Shown piece after piece: positions 1 through 8,329 of a stretch of DNA of 64,000 bases. The stretch's first letter is position 1; the number at the start of each line of letters is the position of its first letter. The position numbers and the translations under genes were made by a program. This DNA comes from Bradyrhizobium sp. 1 (GTDB lineage: Bacteria > Pseudomonadota > Alphaproteobacteria > Rhizobiales > Xanthobacteraceae), in assembly GCF_023073315.1 (NCBI RefSeq), contig NZ_JADPJH010000028.1:39082-103081 (forward strand). The letters are read 5' to 3'. The notes beneath the pieces are model-generated. The model saw nothing but the letters and a program-made list of their open reading frames with translations. It searched no databases and was not told the origin of the DNA.

Positions 1-1
1 C

Positions 2-700
2 GGCGAAGCCATGGCGACGGAGCTCGGTTTCGAGGTGCTGCCGCCGCTGGTGTTCGCGCTTGCGCCCGGTGACTACAGCGCGCAGTGCCTGAGCCTGAAG
101 TCGTCGGGCGCCAACTACGCTTATCTCGGCAACACCGCGGCCTCCAACATCTCGGTGATGAAGGCCTGCAAGACCGCCGGCGTCGACATCCAGTTCATGG
201 GCAATGTCTGGGGCATGGACGAGAACGCGGCCAAGACCGCGGGCGATGCGGCCAACGGCGTGATCTTCCCGCTGCGCACCGCCGTGAGCTGGGGCGGCGA
301 TGCGCCCGGCATGAAGACGGTGATGGAGATCTCCAAGATGTCCGATCCCACCGGCAAGGTCTATCGGCCCGTGCACTACATCGCGGCCGTCTGCTCGGCG
401 CTCTACATGAAGGAAGCGCTCGACTGGGCCGCCAAGAACGGCGGCGCCGCCGGCGACAACGTCGTGAAGGGCTTTTACCAGAAGAAGGATTGGGTGCCGG
501 CCGGCATGGAAGGCGTCTGCAATCCCTCGACCTGGACCGACAAGGACCATCGCGGCACGCTGAAGGTCGAGCTCTATCGCACCAGGATCGCGGGCGCGAC
601 CGACGGCGATCTCAACGACCTCATGGCCAAGGGCACGATCAAGCTCGAGAAGGTCAAGACCATCGAGCTGCCGCGCAAGCCGGAATTGCTGGGCTGGTGA
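2..700 (+). CDS. Branched-chain amino-acid ABC transporter substrate-binding protein (5' partial)
   Basis: The frame is open from the first bases of the window, so the true start lies upstream and only about 233 C-terminal residues are seen. The fold and wording match periplasmic Leu/Ile/Val-type binding proteins (type I): segments such as NYAYLGN, CKTAGVDIQFMGN and HYIAAVCSALYMKEAL are typical of the second lobe that closes over the ligand. It would act in the periplasm and hand an amino acid or related small acid to a Liv permease. A LivF-type ATPase gene follows 125 bases downstream in the same direction, which supports the family call. The ligand cannot be read from the sequence. An in-frame ATG at 11 is internal and should not be taken as the start. 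Confidence 0.85.
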   Translation, partial: GEAMATELGFEVLPPLVFALAPGDYSAQCLSLKSSGANYAYLGNTAASNISVMKACKTAGVDIQFMGNVWGMDENAAKTAGDAANGVIFPLRTAVSWGGDAPGMKTVMEISKMSDPTGKVYRPVHYIAAVCSALYMKEALDWAAKNGGAAGDNVVKGFYQKKDWVPAGMEGVCNPSTWTDKDHRGTLKVELYRTRIAGATDGDLNDLMAKGTIKLEKVKTIELPRKPELLGW

Positions 701-713
701 TTCCGATCTCGGA

Positions 714-799
714 CGTCATGGCCGGGCTCGTCCCGGCCATCCACGCCTGACCACTCGGCACGAAGAACGTGGATGCCCGGGACGAGCCCGGGCATGACG
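714..799. repeat. Palindromic intergenic repeat with 32-base arms
   Basis: Two 32-base arms (714-745 and 768-799) are near-perfect inverted copies around a 22-base loop, between the binding-protein gene and livF. The arms read CGTCATGGCCGGGCTCGTCC and its mirror image, and can be translated as MAGLVPAIHA on one side and MDARDEPGHD on the other. The peptide pair is a familiar artefact in Bradyrhizobium annotations, because the repeat adds false N-termini to genes. The transcript could fold into a long hairpin, which may protect or attenuate the mRNA between the two liv genes; that role is inferred. Confidence 0.8.
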
Positions 800-825
800 A
801 GAGTACCAAATTGGCGGCACACCCA

Positions 826-1665
826 ATGACCGAAATCCACGAAGCTACTCGCCCCAGTCCCACCGCCGTACCCGCACCGCCCCTCCTCGCCGTGCGCAAC
901 ATCGAGGTCGTCTATGACGACGTCATCCTGGTGCTGCGCGGCCTCAGCCTCGACGTGCCCAAGGGCGCGATCGTGGCGCTGCTCGGGGCCAACGGCGCCG
1001 GCAAGTCGACGACGCTGAAGGCGATCTCGGGGCTGCTCAAGACCGAGGATGGCGAGGTCACGCGTGGCGAAATCTTGTTCGAAGGCGAGCGGATCAACGG
1101 CATCGATCCCGACAAGATCGTCCGCCGCGGCATCTTCCAGGTCATGGAGGGCCGGCGCATCGTCGCCGACATGACGTCGCTGGAGAACCTCAAGCTCGGC
1201 GCCTTCACCCGCAGGGACCGCGGGGTCGATGCCGACCTCGACATGGTCTTCAATTATTTCCCGCGCCTGAAGGAACGCACGGGGTTGGCCGGCTATCTCT
1301 CCGGCGGCGAGCAGCAAATGCTCGCGATCGGCCGCGCGCTGATGGCACGCCCGAAGATGATCCTGATGGACGAGCCCTCGATGGGCCTGTCGCCGCTGCT
1401 GGTGAAAGAGGTATTTTCCATCATCCAGAAAATCAACCGCGACCTCGGCGTCACCATCCTGCTGGTCGAGCAGAACGCGCGCGCCGCGCTGTCGGTGGCG
1501 AGCCACGGCTACATCATGGAGCAGGGCAAGGTCGTGCTCGACGGCACCGCGGACGAACTCCGCGACAACGAGGACGTCAAGGAATTCTACCTCGGCGGCG
1601 CCGGCGACCAGCGCAAGAGCTTCAAGAACCTCAAGAGCTTCAAGCGGCGCAAGCGCTGGCTATAG
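826..1665 (+). CDS. livF: Branched-chain amino-acid ABC transporter ATP-binding protein LivF
   Basis: A 279-residue ABC ATPase that powers uptake through a Liv-type permease on the cytoplasmic face. Visible motifs are Walker A GANGAGKST (about residues 58-66), the Q-loop region FQVMEGRRI, signature LSGGEQQ, Walker B MILMDEPS and the switch His region (LLVEQNAR). The EGRRI and short C-terminus are typical of LivF rather than LivG. The start is ATG at 826 (MTEIHEATRP); the frame is open further upstream to a GTG at 769, but that stretch is the right arm of the palindromic repeat and is not coding. The tail is rich in Lys and Arg (KSFKNLKSFKRRKRWL), longer than usual for LivF. It is co-oriented with the binding-protein gene upstream. 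Confidence 0.92.
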   Translation: MTEIHEATRPSPTAVPAPPLLAVRNIEVVYDDVILVLRGLSLDVPKGAIVALLGANGAGKSTTLKAISGLLKTEDGEVTRGEILFEGERINGIDPDKIVRRGIFQVMEGRRIVADMTSLENLKLGAFTRRDRGVDADLDMVFNYFPRLKERTGLAGYLSGGEQQMLAIGRALMARPKMILMDEPSMGLSPLLVKEVFSIIQKINRDLGVTILLVEQNARAALSVASHGYIMEQGKVVLDGTADELRDNEDVKEFYLGGAGDQRKSFKNLKSFKRRKRWL

Positions 1666-1720
1666 CGTTTTCGAGCGAAGTGGGAACCGGTTCGCGTGAA
1701 GAAAACGCGTCAAAACAAAA
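1665..1720. repeat. Dispersed repeat, copy 1 (GCGTTTTC...GAAAACGC hairpin)
   Basis: A block of about 55 bases begins at the livF stop codon: GCGTTTTCGAGCGAAGTGG, then an ACCGGTTCGCGT core, then GAAAACGCGT and CAAAACAAA. Its ends GCGTTTTC (1665-1672) and GAAAACGC (1701-1708) are exact inverted copies. An almost identical block lies at 42703-42758. Here it separates livF from the convergent epimerase gene, as expected of a terminator or an intergenic repeat family. Confidence 0.8.
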
Positions 1721-1725
1721 CGGCT

Positions 1726-2868
1726 TTAACCTTCCAGGACCTGGTCCGCTTCCGTGACTGCGCAGAGAACATGGTAGAACGACGACGCAGGAATGGTGTC
1801 GACCAGCGATTTGCCGTCGCGATCGAACTGGTCGTACCAGCCGCCCTTCACGGGGTGGCTGAGGTAATGCCGTTCGAGCCGCACCAGCGCGGCGCGCGCC
1901 TCATCCGCCGCGCCCGCCTCGCCGGATTCGGCCTGCGCGATCCACGCCTTCGCCATCTCGGTCTGCGGCCACAGCCGGCGCGTGCTGCGACGAATATTGC
2001 CACTCGCATCGCCCTCATCGACGAGGCAGCCGGTCGCCTCGTCGCGATAGCGCAGCGCAGTCGCAAGCAGTTCGGCGCGGCGCTGCCCGGTCGGGCATCC
2101 CGTGATGCGTTCAAATCCCTTCAGCAGCCAGACCCATTCGGCCTGGTGACCGGCCTCGACGCTGACCGGCTCGATCTTCGACCAGTCCTCCTCGAAATAT
2201 TCGCCGAGGGCACGCTTCTGCTTGTCGTAAAGATTGGCGAGAAACAGCGCGAAGAACTCGCCGGCGCGGTTCTGGAACGACAGATCGTGGGTCGCGTCAA
2301 AGCACGCGATCATCGCCTCGAACAGATGCATCTGCGGGTTCTGCCGGCGCGGCAGCGAGACCGGCAGGCTCTCGTGGACGCCGCCATGCGGCGAGCGCAA
2401 ATGGCCGTCGAGGAAGGCCAGCAACGCGTCGATCTCGACGCGAATTTGCGCGTCCTGGTCGAGCGAGTACACGGTCGCGAGTGCAAACAGGATAAAGGCG
2501 TGGTCGTAGGCATCGCGCCGACCGTCCAGCACCGCGCCCTCCGGCGTCAGCCGGTGCACATAGCCGGGCTTGCCGTCGGGCGCCTTTGCCTTCGCCAGCA
2601 GATGCTCCAGCCCCTTCAGCGCGATGGCGCGCCCTTCCGGATACCAGCCCATCTGCGCCGCCTTGGCGTAGCACCAGATCTGGCGGGCCTGCACGAACAC
2701 GCGCCGCGGCGCGGCCGCATCCGCCGTACCGTCGGGGTGCAGCCGGTCGATGAAACCGCCTGCGTCATGGTCCCAGCCGACCGTCGACCACAGCGGCAGC
2801 ATCTCCTCGATCATGCGGCGCTTCAGGCGTGCGACCACGTCCGCCGCAATCATTCCTTCGTCCGCCAT
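1726..2868 (-). CDS. AGE-family sugar epimerase/isomerase
   Basis: A 380-residue (alpha/alpha)6-barrel enzyme of the N-acylglucosamine 2-epimerase family, which includes mannose isomerases and cellobiose epimerases. Diagnostic segments are the AYDHAFILFALA helix, NPQMHLFEAM, the GHQAEWVWLL motif carrying a catalytic-type His, and the late ASSFYHVLCAVTE helix. The expected reaction is aldose-ketose isomerisation or 2-epimerisation of a mannose/glucose-type sugar in the cytosol; the substrate is not determined. ATG at 2868 is preferred because GAGGA lies just upstream and the longer frame to 3057 adds low-complexity, Arg-rich residues that overlap the next gene. It is divergent from the AMP ligase, with 86 bases between the two starts. 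Confidence 0.85.
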   Translation of the reverse strand: MADEGMIAADVVARLKRRMIEEMLPLWSTVGWDHDAGGFIDRLHPDGTADAAAPRRVFVQARQIWCYAKAAQMGWYPEGRAIALKGLEHLLAKAKAPDGKPGYVHRLTPEGAVLDGRRDAYDHAFILFALATVYSLDQDAQIRVEIDALLAFLDGHLRSPHGGVHESLPVSLPRRQNPQMHLFEAMIACFDATHDLSFQNRAGEFFALFLANLYDKQKRALGEYFEEDWSKIEPVSVEAGHQAEWVWLLKGFERITGCPTGQRRAELLATALRYRDEATGCLVDEGDASGNIRRSTRRLWPQTEMAKAWIAQAESGEAGAADEARAALVRLERHYLSHPVKGGWYDQFDRDGKSLVDTIPASSFYHVLCAVTEADQVLEG

Positions 2869-2954
2869 CGCGTCCTCTTCAAGCCTCGCCCAGGGCCGTC
2901 TGATACCCATGACGGCGGCGGCGTGCAACGGATGCAAACCGGGAAAGATCGGCC

Positions 2955-4178
2955 ATGACCGCCCATTACGACGCCCTCGAGACGCGCGAACAGGCCGCGC
3001 GCGAGGCCGAACTGTTCGCCCGACTGCCGGAGATGCTGCGTAGCGCGATGGCGGCACCAGCCTACGCCGAGCGGCTGAAGGGCGTCGATCCGGCCGCCGT
3101 GACCTCCAGGGCGGCGCTGGCGGGCCTGCCGGTGCTGCGCAAGTCGGAACTGCCGGCCCTGCACAAGGCCTCAGCGCCCTTCGGTGGCTTCGTGACAGCG
3201 GCTCCCGGCTCGTTCGCTCGCCTGTTCACCTCCCCCGGGCCGATCTTCGAACCGGAGGGGCGGCAGGCCGATCCCTGGCGCGGTGCACGGGCGCTGTTCG
3301 CGGCCGGGTTCCGCCCCGACGACATCGTGCTCAACACCTTCAGCTACCATCTCACCCCCGGCGGCTTCATCTTCGATGCCTCGGCACGCGCACTTGGCTG
3401 CGCGGTGATCCCAGCCGGGCCCGGCAATACCGAGCAGCAATTCGAGCTGATCGAGGCCTATCGTCCCGTCGGCTACAGCGGCACGCCGGACTTCCTCAAG
3501 ATCCTGCTCGATGCCGCCGCAACCGCAAACCGCGATGTCTCCTCAATCAAGCGCGCGCTGGTTTCGGGCGCGGCCTTCCCGCCCTCGCTCCAGGCCGAGA
3601 TCAAGGCGCGCGGCATCGATGCCTACCAGGCCTTCGGCACCGCCGATCTCGGTCTCATCGCCTTCGAGACCGAGGCGCGCGACGGCATGATCGTGAACGA
3701 GGATCTGATCATGGAGATCGTCAAGCCCGGCACCGGCGATCCCGTGGCGCCCGGCGATGTCGGCGAGATCGTGGTGACATCACTCGATCCGCACCATCCC
3801 TGGATCCGGCTCGCGCTCGGCGACCTCACGGCAGCGCTGCCGGGCCCGAGCAAATGCGGCCGCACCAACATGCGCATCAAGGGCTGGATGGGCCGCGCCG
3901 ACCAGACCACCAAGGTCAAGGGCATGTTCGTCCGCCCCGAGCAGATCGCCGAGATCAGCAAGCGCCATCCCGCGCTCGGACGCCTGCGCCTCGTCGTCGC
4001 GCGCCAGGGCGAGACCGACGCGATGACGCTGAGGGCGGAAACAGCGGCCGCGGATGATGCCTTGCACGAGGAAGTCGCCGGCACCCTGCGCGCCGTGACG
4101 AAGCTTGGCGGCAATGTCGAGTTCGTCAGCCCGGGGGCGCTGCCGAACGACGGCAAGGTGATCGCGGACGAACGGTAG
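2955..4178 (+). CDS. PaaK-like AMP-binding (acyl-CoA ligase family) protein
   Basis: A 407-residue member of the phenylacetate-CoA ligase branch of the adenylate-forming superfamily. It shows the central YSGTPDFLK and SGAAFPPSL segments, an AFGTADLGLIAFE stretch corresponding to the YG(S/T)TE core, the GDLTA hinge region and a C-terminal lid with KGMFVRPEQI. The usual P-loop SSGTTGKP is replaced by TSPGPIFEPEG, so ATP handling may differ from true PaaK. The probable role is CoA-activation of an aromatic or branched carboxylic acid. Genes of this type often sit beside Liv transporters, which fits the neighbours here, but substrate and activity are unproven. It ends 12 bases before the convergent membrane-protein gene. 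Confidence 0.75.
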   Translation: MTAHYDALETREQAAREAELFARLPEMLRSAMAAPAYAERLKGVDPAAVTSRAALAGLPVLRKSELPALHKASAPFGGFVTAAPGSFARLFTSPGPIFEPEGRQADPWRGARALFAAGFRPDDIVLNTFSYHLTPGGFIFDASARALGCAVIPAGPGNTEQQFELIEAYRPVGYSGTPDFLKILLDAAATANRDVSSIKRALVSGAAFPPSLQAEIKARGIDAYQAFGTADLGLIAFETEARDGMIVNEDLIMEIVKPGTGDPVAPGDVGEIVVTSLDPHHPWIRLALGDLTAALPGPSKCGRTNMRIKGWMGRADQTTKVKGMFVRPEQIAEISKRHPALGRLRLVVARQGETDAMTLRAETAAADDALHEEVAGTLRAVTKLGGNVEFVSPGALPNDGKVIADER

Positions 4179-4190
4179 AGCGGCTCAAGG

Positions 4191-6065
4191 TCAATGGCCG
4201 CCAGTCGGGTCGCTGCCGTCACGATGCTTAACGTCGCAAGCCAGGCGAGCCGTCTCGCGATCTCTTACGGGGCGCAGAAGCGTTTGCTTCACGCGTCGCG
4301 GCTCAAAGCCTCTCACCAGCTCGATGGAGCCGGCAGTCGTCAGATCGGCTGACATGTCGATGCCGAACCGTTGCAGGATCGCCGGGGCCGAGACCGGGCT
4401 CGAAGACGGCTCTTCCAACAAGATCCAGGATGCAGCGAGAATCGTGCACGGTGTGCGTCGCAGGACTTCGATCGCGTAATCCATCGCTCCGGGATATCCG
4501 CCCGCCATCCAGAGAGACGCCGGCGGTCGGGCGTTCAGGAAGAACGCCGTCGCGGGATTTGTACCGGTCAGATCGATCAGGGAATCGCCGCCGCGAAATC
4601 CTCCGTCCGCAGCGATCTTCCGCGCTTGCGCGATATAGGCTGCGGTCTCCTCTCCCAGGAGCAGATGCGAGCCCATCTCGGACAGTTCGGTATCGAGGGT
4701 TTGAAGTCGCAGCGCGCTGGTCTGGCGATAGGGGGCTTCCATCGCTCCTGTCAGCACGTAACACGGGATCAGCAGAGCCAGTGCGGCGACCAGGGGCAGC
4801 GCCTCCCACGCGCGATCCCTTGCGGCCGCCGCGACGGCAATGGCCAGCCCGGCCAACAACCAGAACGTCCCGGCTCGACCGGCCGCAGCCCAGAGATCCG
4901 TGTTGGTGCCCGCGGCATAGGCGATCGGCAGGAGGAGAAGCAGCAAAACGGCCGCACCAAGTTCGCGGGTCATCAGCACATGCCAGCCGGGCAGGATGAA
5001 CAAGGCCATTGCAATACCGAGCGAAACGCCCAGCAGCTGGCTTGCCTGGACCGCGTCCGAGGACGGATTCGGATATCGGATTGTTGCGACGGCGAGGACG
5101 ATCGCAATCAGGATCGCCGCGTTGGCAACGACAGACCAGGGCCAAATATACTGCCGCCAGAGCAGCACGAAGCCGACGGACAGAAATGAGCCGAACATGA
5201 AATAGGAGAAGGTCGACGCGGACTTGTGGTTCATTTCCATCGACTCCCAGCGAACGATGTCGCCAAGTCGATGTCCGGCCTGCAAGAGGTCGCTGAGTTG
5301 CTTTCCGCTGATGATGCGACGAACAAACGCAAAGGGTGATCCATCGATCGCCCCGGCGACCAAAATCAGGACAACAAGCGACACAACAATCGCGATGCCA
5401 AGACCGCGCAGGTTGAGCTTGCCTGCGATCGCGAGATAAAGCGGGATCAAGGCGCCGAGCACGAGAGCGCTCGTCGGTTTGGCCATGAATGTCGCTGCTC
5501 CGCCGAGGCCAAGCAAGAACCAGCCGAGCATGCTCACGGCAGAGCGATCCCCCCTTGCCAGAACTGCTCCGGCTGCCGTCACCATCAACGACTGTAGCGC
5601 CAGCGAATTGTAGCTTGGCGAGGGTAGCCATGGCGAGAACAGCACCAGCGTCGAGGCGGCGGCCGCAGCGGCCGAGCACAGCCAAATGGCCCGTGATGAC
5701 CGATCCGCGGACTGCCTGCCGAGCGACCAAAGCAACGCATAGCTGGCCAAGAAGGCGAGACCGAAGAGAAGTCCGATATTCGCACATCTGAGAAGCGCGA
5801 CATTGCGGTCCGTCAGCAGGTAGAGCGGATGGTAGATGAACCCGAACTGAGTGACCGAGGCGTCGAAGTCCCAGGGCCGCGAAATCCAGATCAGGTAGTA
5901 GCCTTCGTCGGTGAGCTCGAAGCCATGACGGCAACGCAGCAACGTCCAGACGACCAGGATGATGCTGGAACACGCCGAGAGAACCAAGGCGAGCGATTTC
6001 GCTGCCTGCAGCGGCCGGCTCAAATCGCTCGACTCCAGAATGCGCCCAGCCGGCCTCGAACCCAT
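4191..6065 (-). CDS. Polytopic GT-C-like membrane protein (paralogue of the gene at 36136)
   Basis: About 624 residues with roughly 11-13 hydrophobic segments and a soluble C-terminal part. Just after the first membrane segment it has FELTDEGYYLIW, then VTQFGFIYHPLY. An acidic DE pair in the first outside loop is the typical catalytic position of GT-C glycosyltransferases (PMT/ArnT type), so a lipid-linked sugar transferase is the best guess. The same block appears in the gene at 36136 as FDLTDEGFYLNW and VSQFGFVYHPLY. ATG at 6065 is chosen because the longer frame to 6113 would run into fcl, whose stop is at 6079. It is probably the last gene of the gmd-fcl transcript. The donor and acceptor are unknown. 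Confidence 0.65.
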   Translation of the reverse strand: MGSRPAGRILESSDLSRPLQAAKSLALVLSACSSIILVVWTLLRCRHGFELTDEGYYLIWISRPWDFDASVTQFGFIYHPLYLLTDRNVALLRCANIGLLFGLAFLASYALLWSLGRQSADRSSRAIWLCSAAAAAASTLVLFSPWLPSPSYNSLALQSLMVTAAGAVLARGDRSAVSMLGWFLLGLGGAATFMAKPTSALVLGALIPLYLAIAGKLNLRGLGIAIVVSLVVLILVAGAIDGSPFAFVRRIISGKQLSDLLQAGHRLGDIVRWESMEMNHKSASTFSYFMFGSFLSVGFVLLWRQYIWPWSVVANAAILIAIVLAVATIRYPNPSSDAVQASQLLGVSLGIAMALFILPGWHVLMTRELGAAVLLLLLLPIAYAAGTNTDLWAAAGRAGTFWLLAGLAIAVAAAARDRAWEALPLVAALALLIPCYVLTGAMEAPYRQTSALRLQTLDTELSEMGSHLLLGEETAAYIAQARKIAADGGFRGGDSLIDLTGTNPATAFFLNARPPASLWMAGGYPGAMDYAIEVLRRTPCTILAASWILLEEPSSSPVSAPAILQRFGIDMSADLTTAGSIELVRGFEPRRVKQTLLRPVRDRETARLACDVKHRDGSDPTGGH

Positions 6066-6078
6066 CGCAGCATCCCGC

Positions 6079-7029
6079 TCAAGAGCGTTCGGCCGATCCG
6101 CGGTACGCCTCATAAGCGCGCGTCAAGCCATCGTGAAGCAACGTCGTCGCGCGCCAGCCGAGCTTATCGAGACGGCTGACGTCGAGCAGCTTGCGCGGCG
6201 TGCCGTCGGGGCGCGACGTGTCGAAAGAGATCTCGCCGCTGTAACCGACGATTTCGGCGACGACGCGGGCGAATTCAGCAATGGTGATGTCCTCGCCGGT
6301 GCCGATGTTGATCAGCTCGGCAGCGGAATAGGTCTTCATCAGGTGCACGCAGGCATCCGCCATGTCGTCGACATAGAGGAACTCGCGCCGCGGCGTGCCG
6401 GTGCCCCACACGACGACGCTTCTGGTGCCCGAGACCTTCGCCTCGTGGAAGCGGCGGATCAGCGCGGCGACGACGTGGCTGAGTTCAGGATGATAATTGT
6501 CGCCGGGACCGTAGAGATTGGTCGGCATCACGCTGATGAAGTCGCATCCGTACTGGCTGCGATAGGCCTCGACCATCTTGATGCCGGCGATCTTGGCGAT
6601 CGCATAGGGTTCGTTGGTCGGCTCCAGCGGACCCGTCAGCACCGAGTCTTCGCGCAGCGGCTGCGGCGCCAGTTTTGGATAGATGCAGGAGGAGCCGAGA
6701 AACATCAGTTTCTCGGCGCTGTTCTGATGCGCGGCCTGGATCACATTCGCCGCGATCGCGATGTTGTCGTAGATGAACTCGGCACGCAGCGTGTCGTTGG
6801 CGACGATGCCGCCGACTTTTGCGGCGGCAAGGAACACGACCTGCGGCCGTACCTTCGCGAACCAGTCGAACACGGCGGCCTGGCTGCGCAAATCGACCTC
6901 GCGCCGATCCACCGTGACGAGCCTGACGCCTTCCCGTTCGAGCCGGCGCGCAATCGCAGCTCCGACCATGCCGCGATGGCCGGCGACGTAGACACTCTTG
7001 CCCTTCAGCTCAAACGGTGCGCTTGCCAT
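6079..7029 (-). CDS. fcl: GDP-L-fucose synthase
   Basis: A 316-residue extended SDR that epimerises and reduces GDP-4-keto-6-deoxy-mannose to GDP-L-fucose. Visible features are the NADP-binding GHRGMVGAA (residues about 17-25), LAAAKVGGI, the catalytic SSCIYP and YAIAKIAG (Tyr-x-x-x-Lys), and MPTNLYGPGDNYH, which is specific for this family. ATG at 7029 overlaps the end of gmd by 20 bases, so the two are translated together. The pairing with gmd makes the function call strong. Fucose is then available for the glycan built by the surrounding genes. Confidence 0.95.
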   Translation of the reverse strand: MASAPFELKGKSVYVAGHRGMVGAAIARRLEREGVRLVTVDRREVDLRSQAAVFDWFAKVRPQVVFLAAAKVGGIVANDTLRAEFIYDNIAIAANVIQAAHQNSAEKLMFLGSSCIYPKLAPQPLREDSVLTGPLEPTNEPYAIAKIAGIKMVEAYRSQYGCDFISVMPTNLYGPGDNYHPELSHVVAALIRRFHEAKVSGTRSVVVWGTGTPRREFLYVDDMADACVHLMKTYSAAELINIGTGEDITIAEFARVVAEIVGYSGEISFDTSRPDGTPRKLLDVSRLDKLGWRATTLLHDGLTRAYEAYRGSAERS

Positions 7030-8080
7030 TGGCCACGTCTCGTCTTGCCTCGGCCAGATCGCTCGCGACCATCTCCTCGACGAGCTGGGCAAACGTCCGC
7101 TTCGGCTTCCAGCCGAGCTTGTCGCGCGCCTTGCTGGCATCACCGACGAGGAGATCGACCTCGGTCGGCCGGAAATAGGTCGGGTCGACCTTCACGACCG
7201 TCTTGCCGCTTTTCGAATCGATGCCGGTCTCGTCGACACCTTCACCGCGCCATTCGATATGGCGGCCGACTTGCGCAAACGACAGCTCGACCATCTCACG
7301 CACCGAGCGCGTCTCGCCGGTCGCGAGTACGAAATCGTCGGGCTTGTCGGCCTGGAGGATCATGTGCATGCCCTCGACATAGTCCTTGGCATGGCCCCAA
7401 TCGCGCTTGGCAGAGAGGTTGCCGAGATAGAGCATGTCCTCGAGACCGAGCTCGATGCGGGCGACGCTGCGCGTGATCTTTCGCGTGACAAAGGTCTCGC
7501 CGCGGATCGGGCTCTCGTGGTTGAACAGGATGCCGTTGCTGGCAAACATGCCGTAGGCTTCGCGGTAGTTCACCGTGATCCAGTAGCCGTAAAGCTTTGC
7601 CACGCCGTAAGGCGAGCGCGGATAGAACGGCGTGGTCTCCTTCTGCGGGATCTCCTGCACGAGGCCGTAGAGCTCGGAGGTCGAAGCCTGGTAGAACCGC
7701 GTCTCCTTCTCCATGCCGAGGATGCGGATCGCCTCCAGCAGGCGGAGCACGCCGATCGCATCGGCATTGGCGGTGTATTCCGGGCTCTCGAAACTGACGG
7801 CGACGTGGCTCTGGGCGGCGAGATTGTAGATCTCGGTCGGCCGGATCTGCTGCACGAGGCGGATCAGATTGGTCGAGTCCGTCATGTCGCCGTAATGCAT
7901 CAGGAACGGCACGTTGCCGACATGCGGGTCCTGGTAGAGGTGATCGACACGCGCGGTGTTGAACGAGGACGAGCGCCGCTTGATGCCGTGCACGACATAG
8001 CCGAGCGACAGCAGATGTTCAGCCAGATAGGCGCCGTCCTGCCCGGTCACGCCGGTGATCAGAGCAACACGTTGAGTCAT
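7010..8080 (-). CDS. gmd: GDP-mannose 4,6-dehydratase
   Basis: A 356-residue SDR that converts GDP-mannose to GDP-4-keto-6-deoxy-mannose, the precursor of GDP-fucose and also of GDP-perosamine or GDP-rhamnose. Visible are the GVTGQDGAYLAEHLL nucleotide-binding motif near residue 8, KRRSSSFNT, the active-site TSELYG and YGVAKLYG (Tyr-x-x-x-Lys), and the NHESPIRGETFVTRKI segment diagnostic of Gmd. ATG at 8080 is the family start; the frame extends upstream to 8212 but without family similarity. It is divergent from the HAD gene, leaving a 249-base control region. Its product could also feed the DegT aminotransferase at 17347. Confidence 0.96.
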   Translation of the reverse strand: MTQRVALITGVTGQDGAYLAEHLLSLGYVVHGIKRRSSSFNTARVDHLYQDPHVGNVPFLMHYGDMTDSTNLIRLVQQIRPTEIYNLAAQSHVAVSFESPEYTANADAIGVLRLLEAIRILGMEKETRFYQASTSELYGLVQEIPQKETTPFYPRSPYGVAKLYGYWITVNYREAYGMFASNGILFNHESPIRGETFVTRKITRSVARIELGLEDMLYLGNLSAKRDWGHAKDYVEGMHMILQADKPDDFVLATGETRSVREMVELSFAQVGRHIEWRGEGVDETGIDSKSGKTVVKVDPTYFRPTEVDLLVGDASKARDKLGWKPKRTFAQLVEEMVASDLAEARRDVANGKRTV

Positions 8081-8173
8081 GGCCAACCTTGTTCCCGTAA
8101 CAATTGAAAGGGATGGATGCACACTAGGCGCCGAACGAAGCGCATTCCCGATCTTCTTCTTGGACATATCGCC

Positions 8174-8220
8174 CCCCGGGTCAACCCCGGGGAACCGCCC
8201 GGAAACCGGCAAGCCGGGCG
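8174..8220. repeat. Two adjacent short inverted repeats in the gmd/HAD divergent region
   Basis: Arms CCCCGGG and CCCGGGG (8174-8180 and 8186-8192, 5-base loop) are followed by CGCCCGG and CCGGGCG (8196-8202 and 8214-8220). Both lie upstream of the HAD gene and behind gmd. They may be leader hairpins; no U-tract follows, so a factor-independent terminator is unlikely. Confidence 0.4.
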
Positions 8221-8329
8221 TGGAGGGACAGATTGGACCTGGAACACAATCGTGATACTGAGCGCCCAGGTCGACCGGGCTGCATCAGCGACTTGCCCGC
8301 CTCCACAGAGAACGCAATTTCGAGCCGAA

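Noticed and set aside
574..1506. Long minus-strand open frame opposite livF
   Set aside because: The plus strand encodes a complete ABC ATPase with all motifs. The minus-strand translation has no family features and includes the palindromic repeat.
4303..5973. Long open frame on the minus strand in a second frame of the membrane-protein gene
   Set aside because: The translation is rich in Arg and Ser with no membrane spans or motifs, a typical high-GC frame shadow; the 4191 frame has a coherent membrane protein.
8233..8259. TTGGAC and GATACT as a promoter for the HAD gene
   Set aside because: The spacer is only 15 bases, and the boxes are weak.
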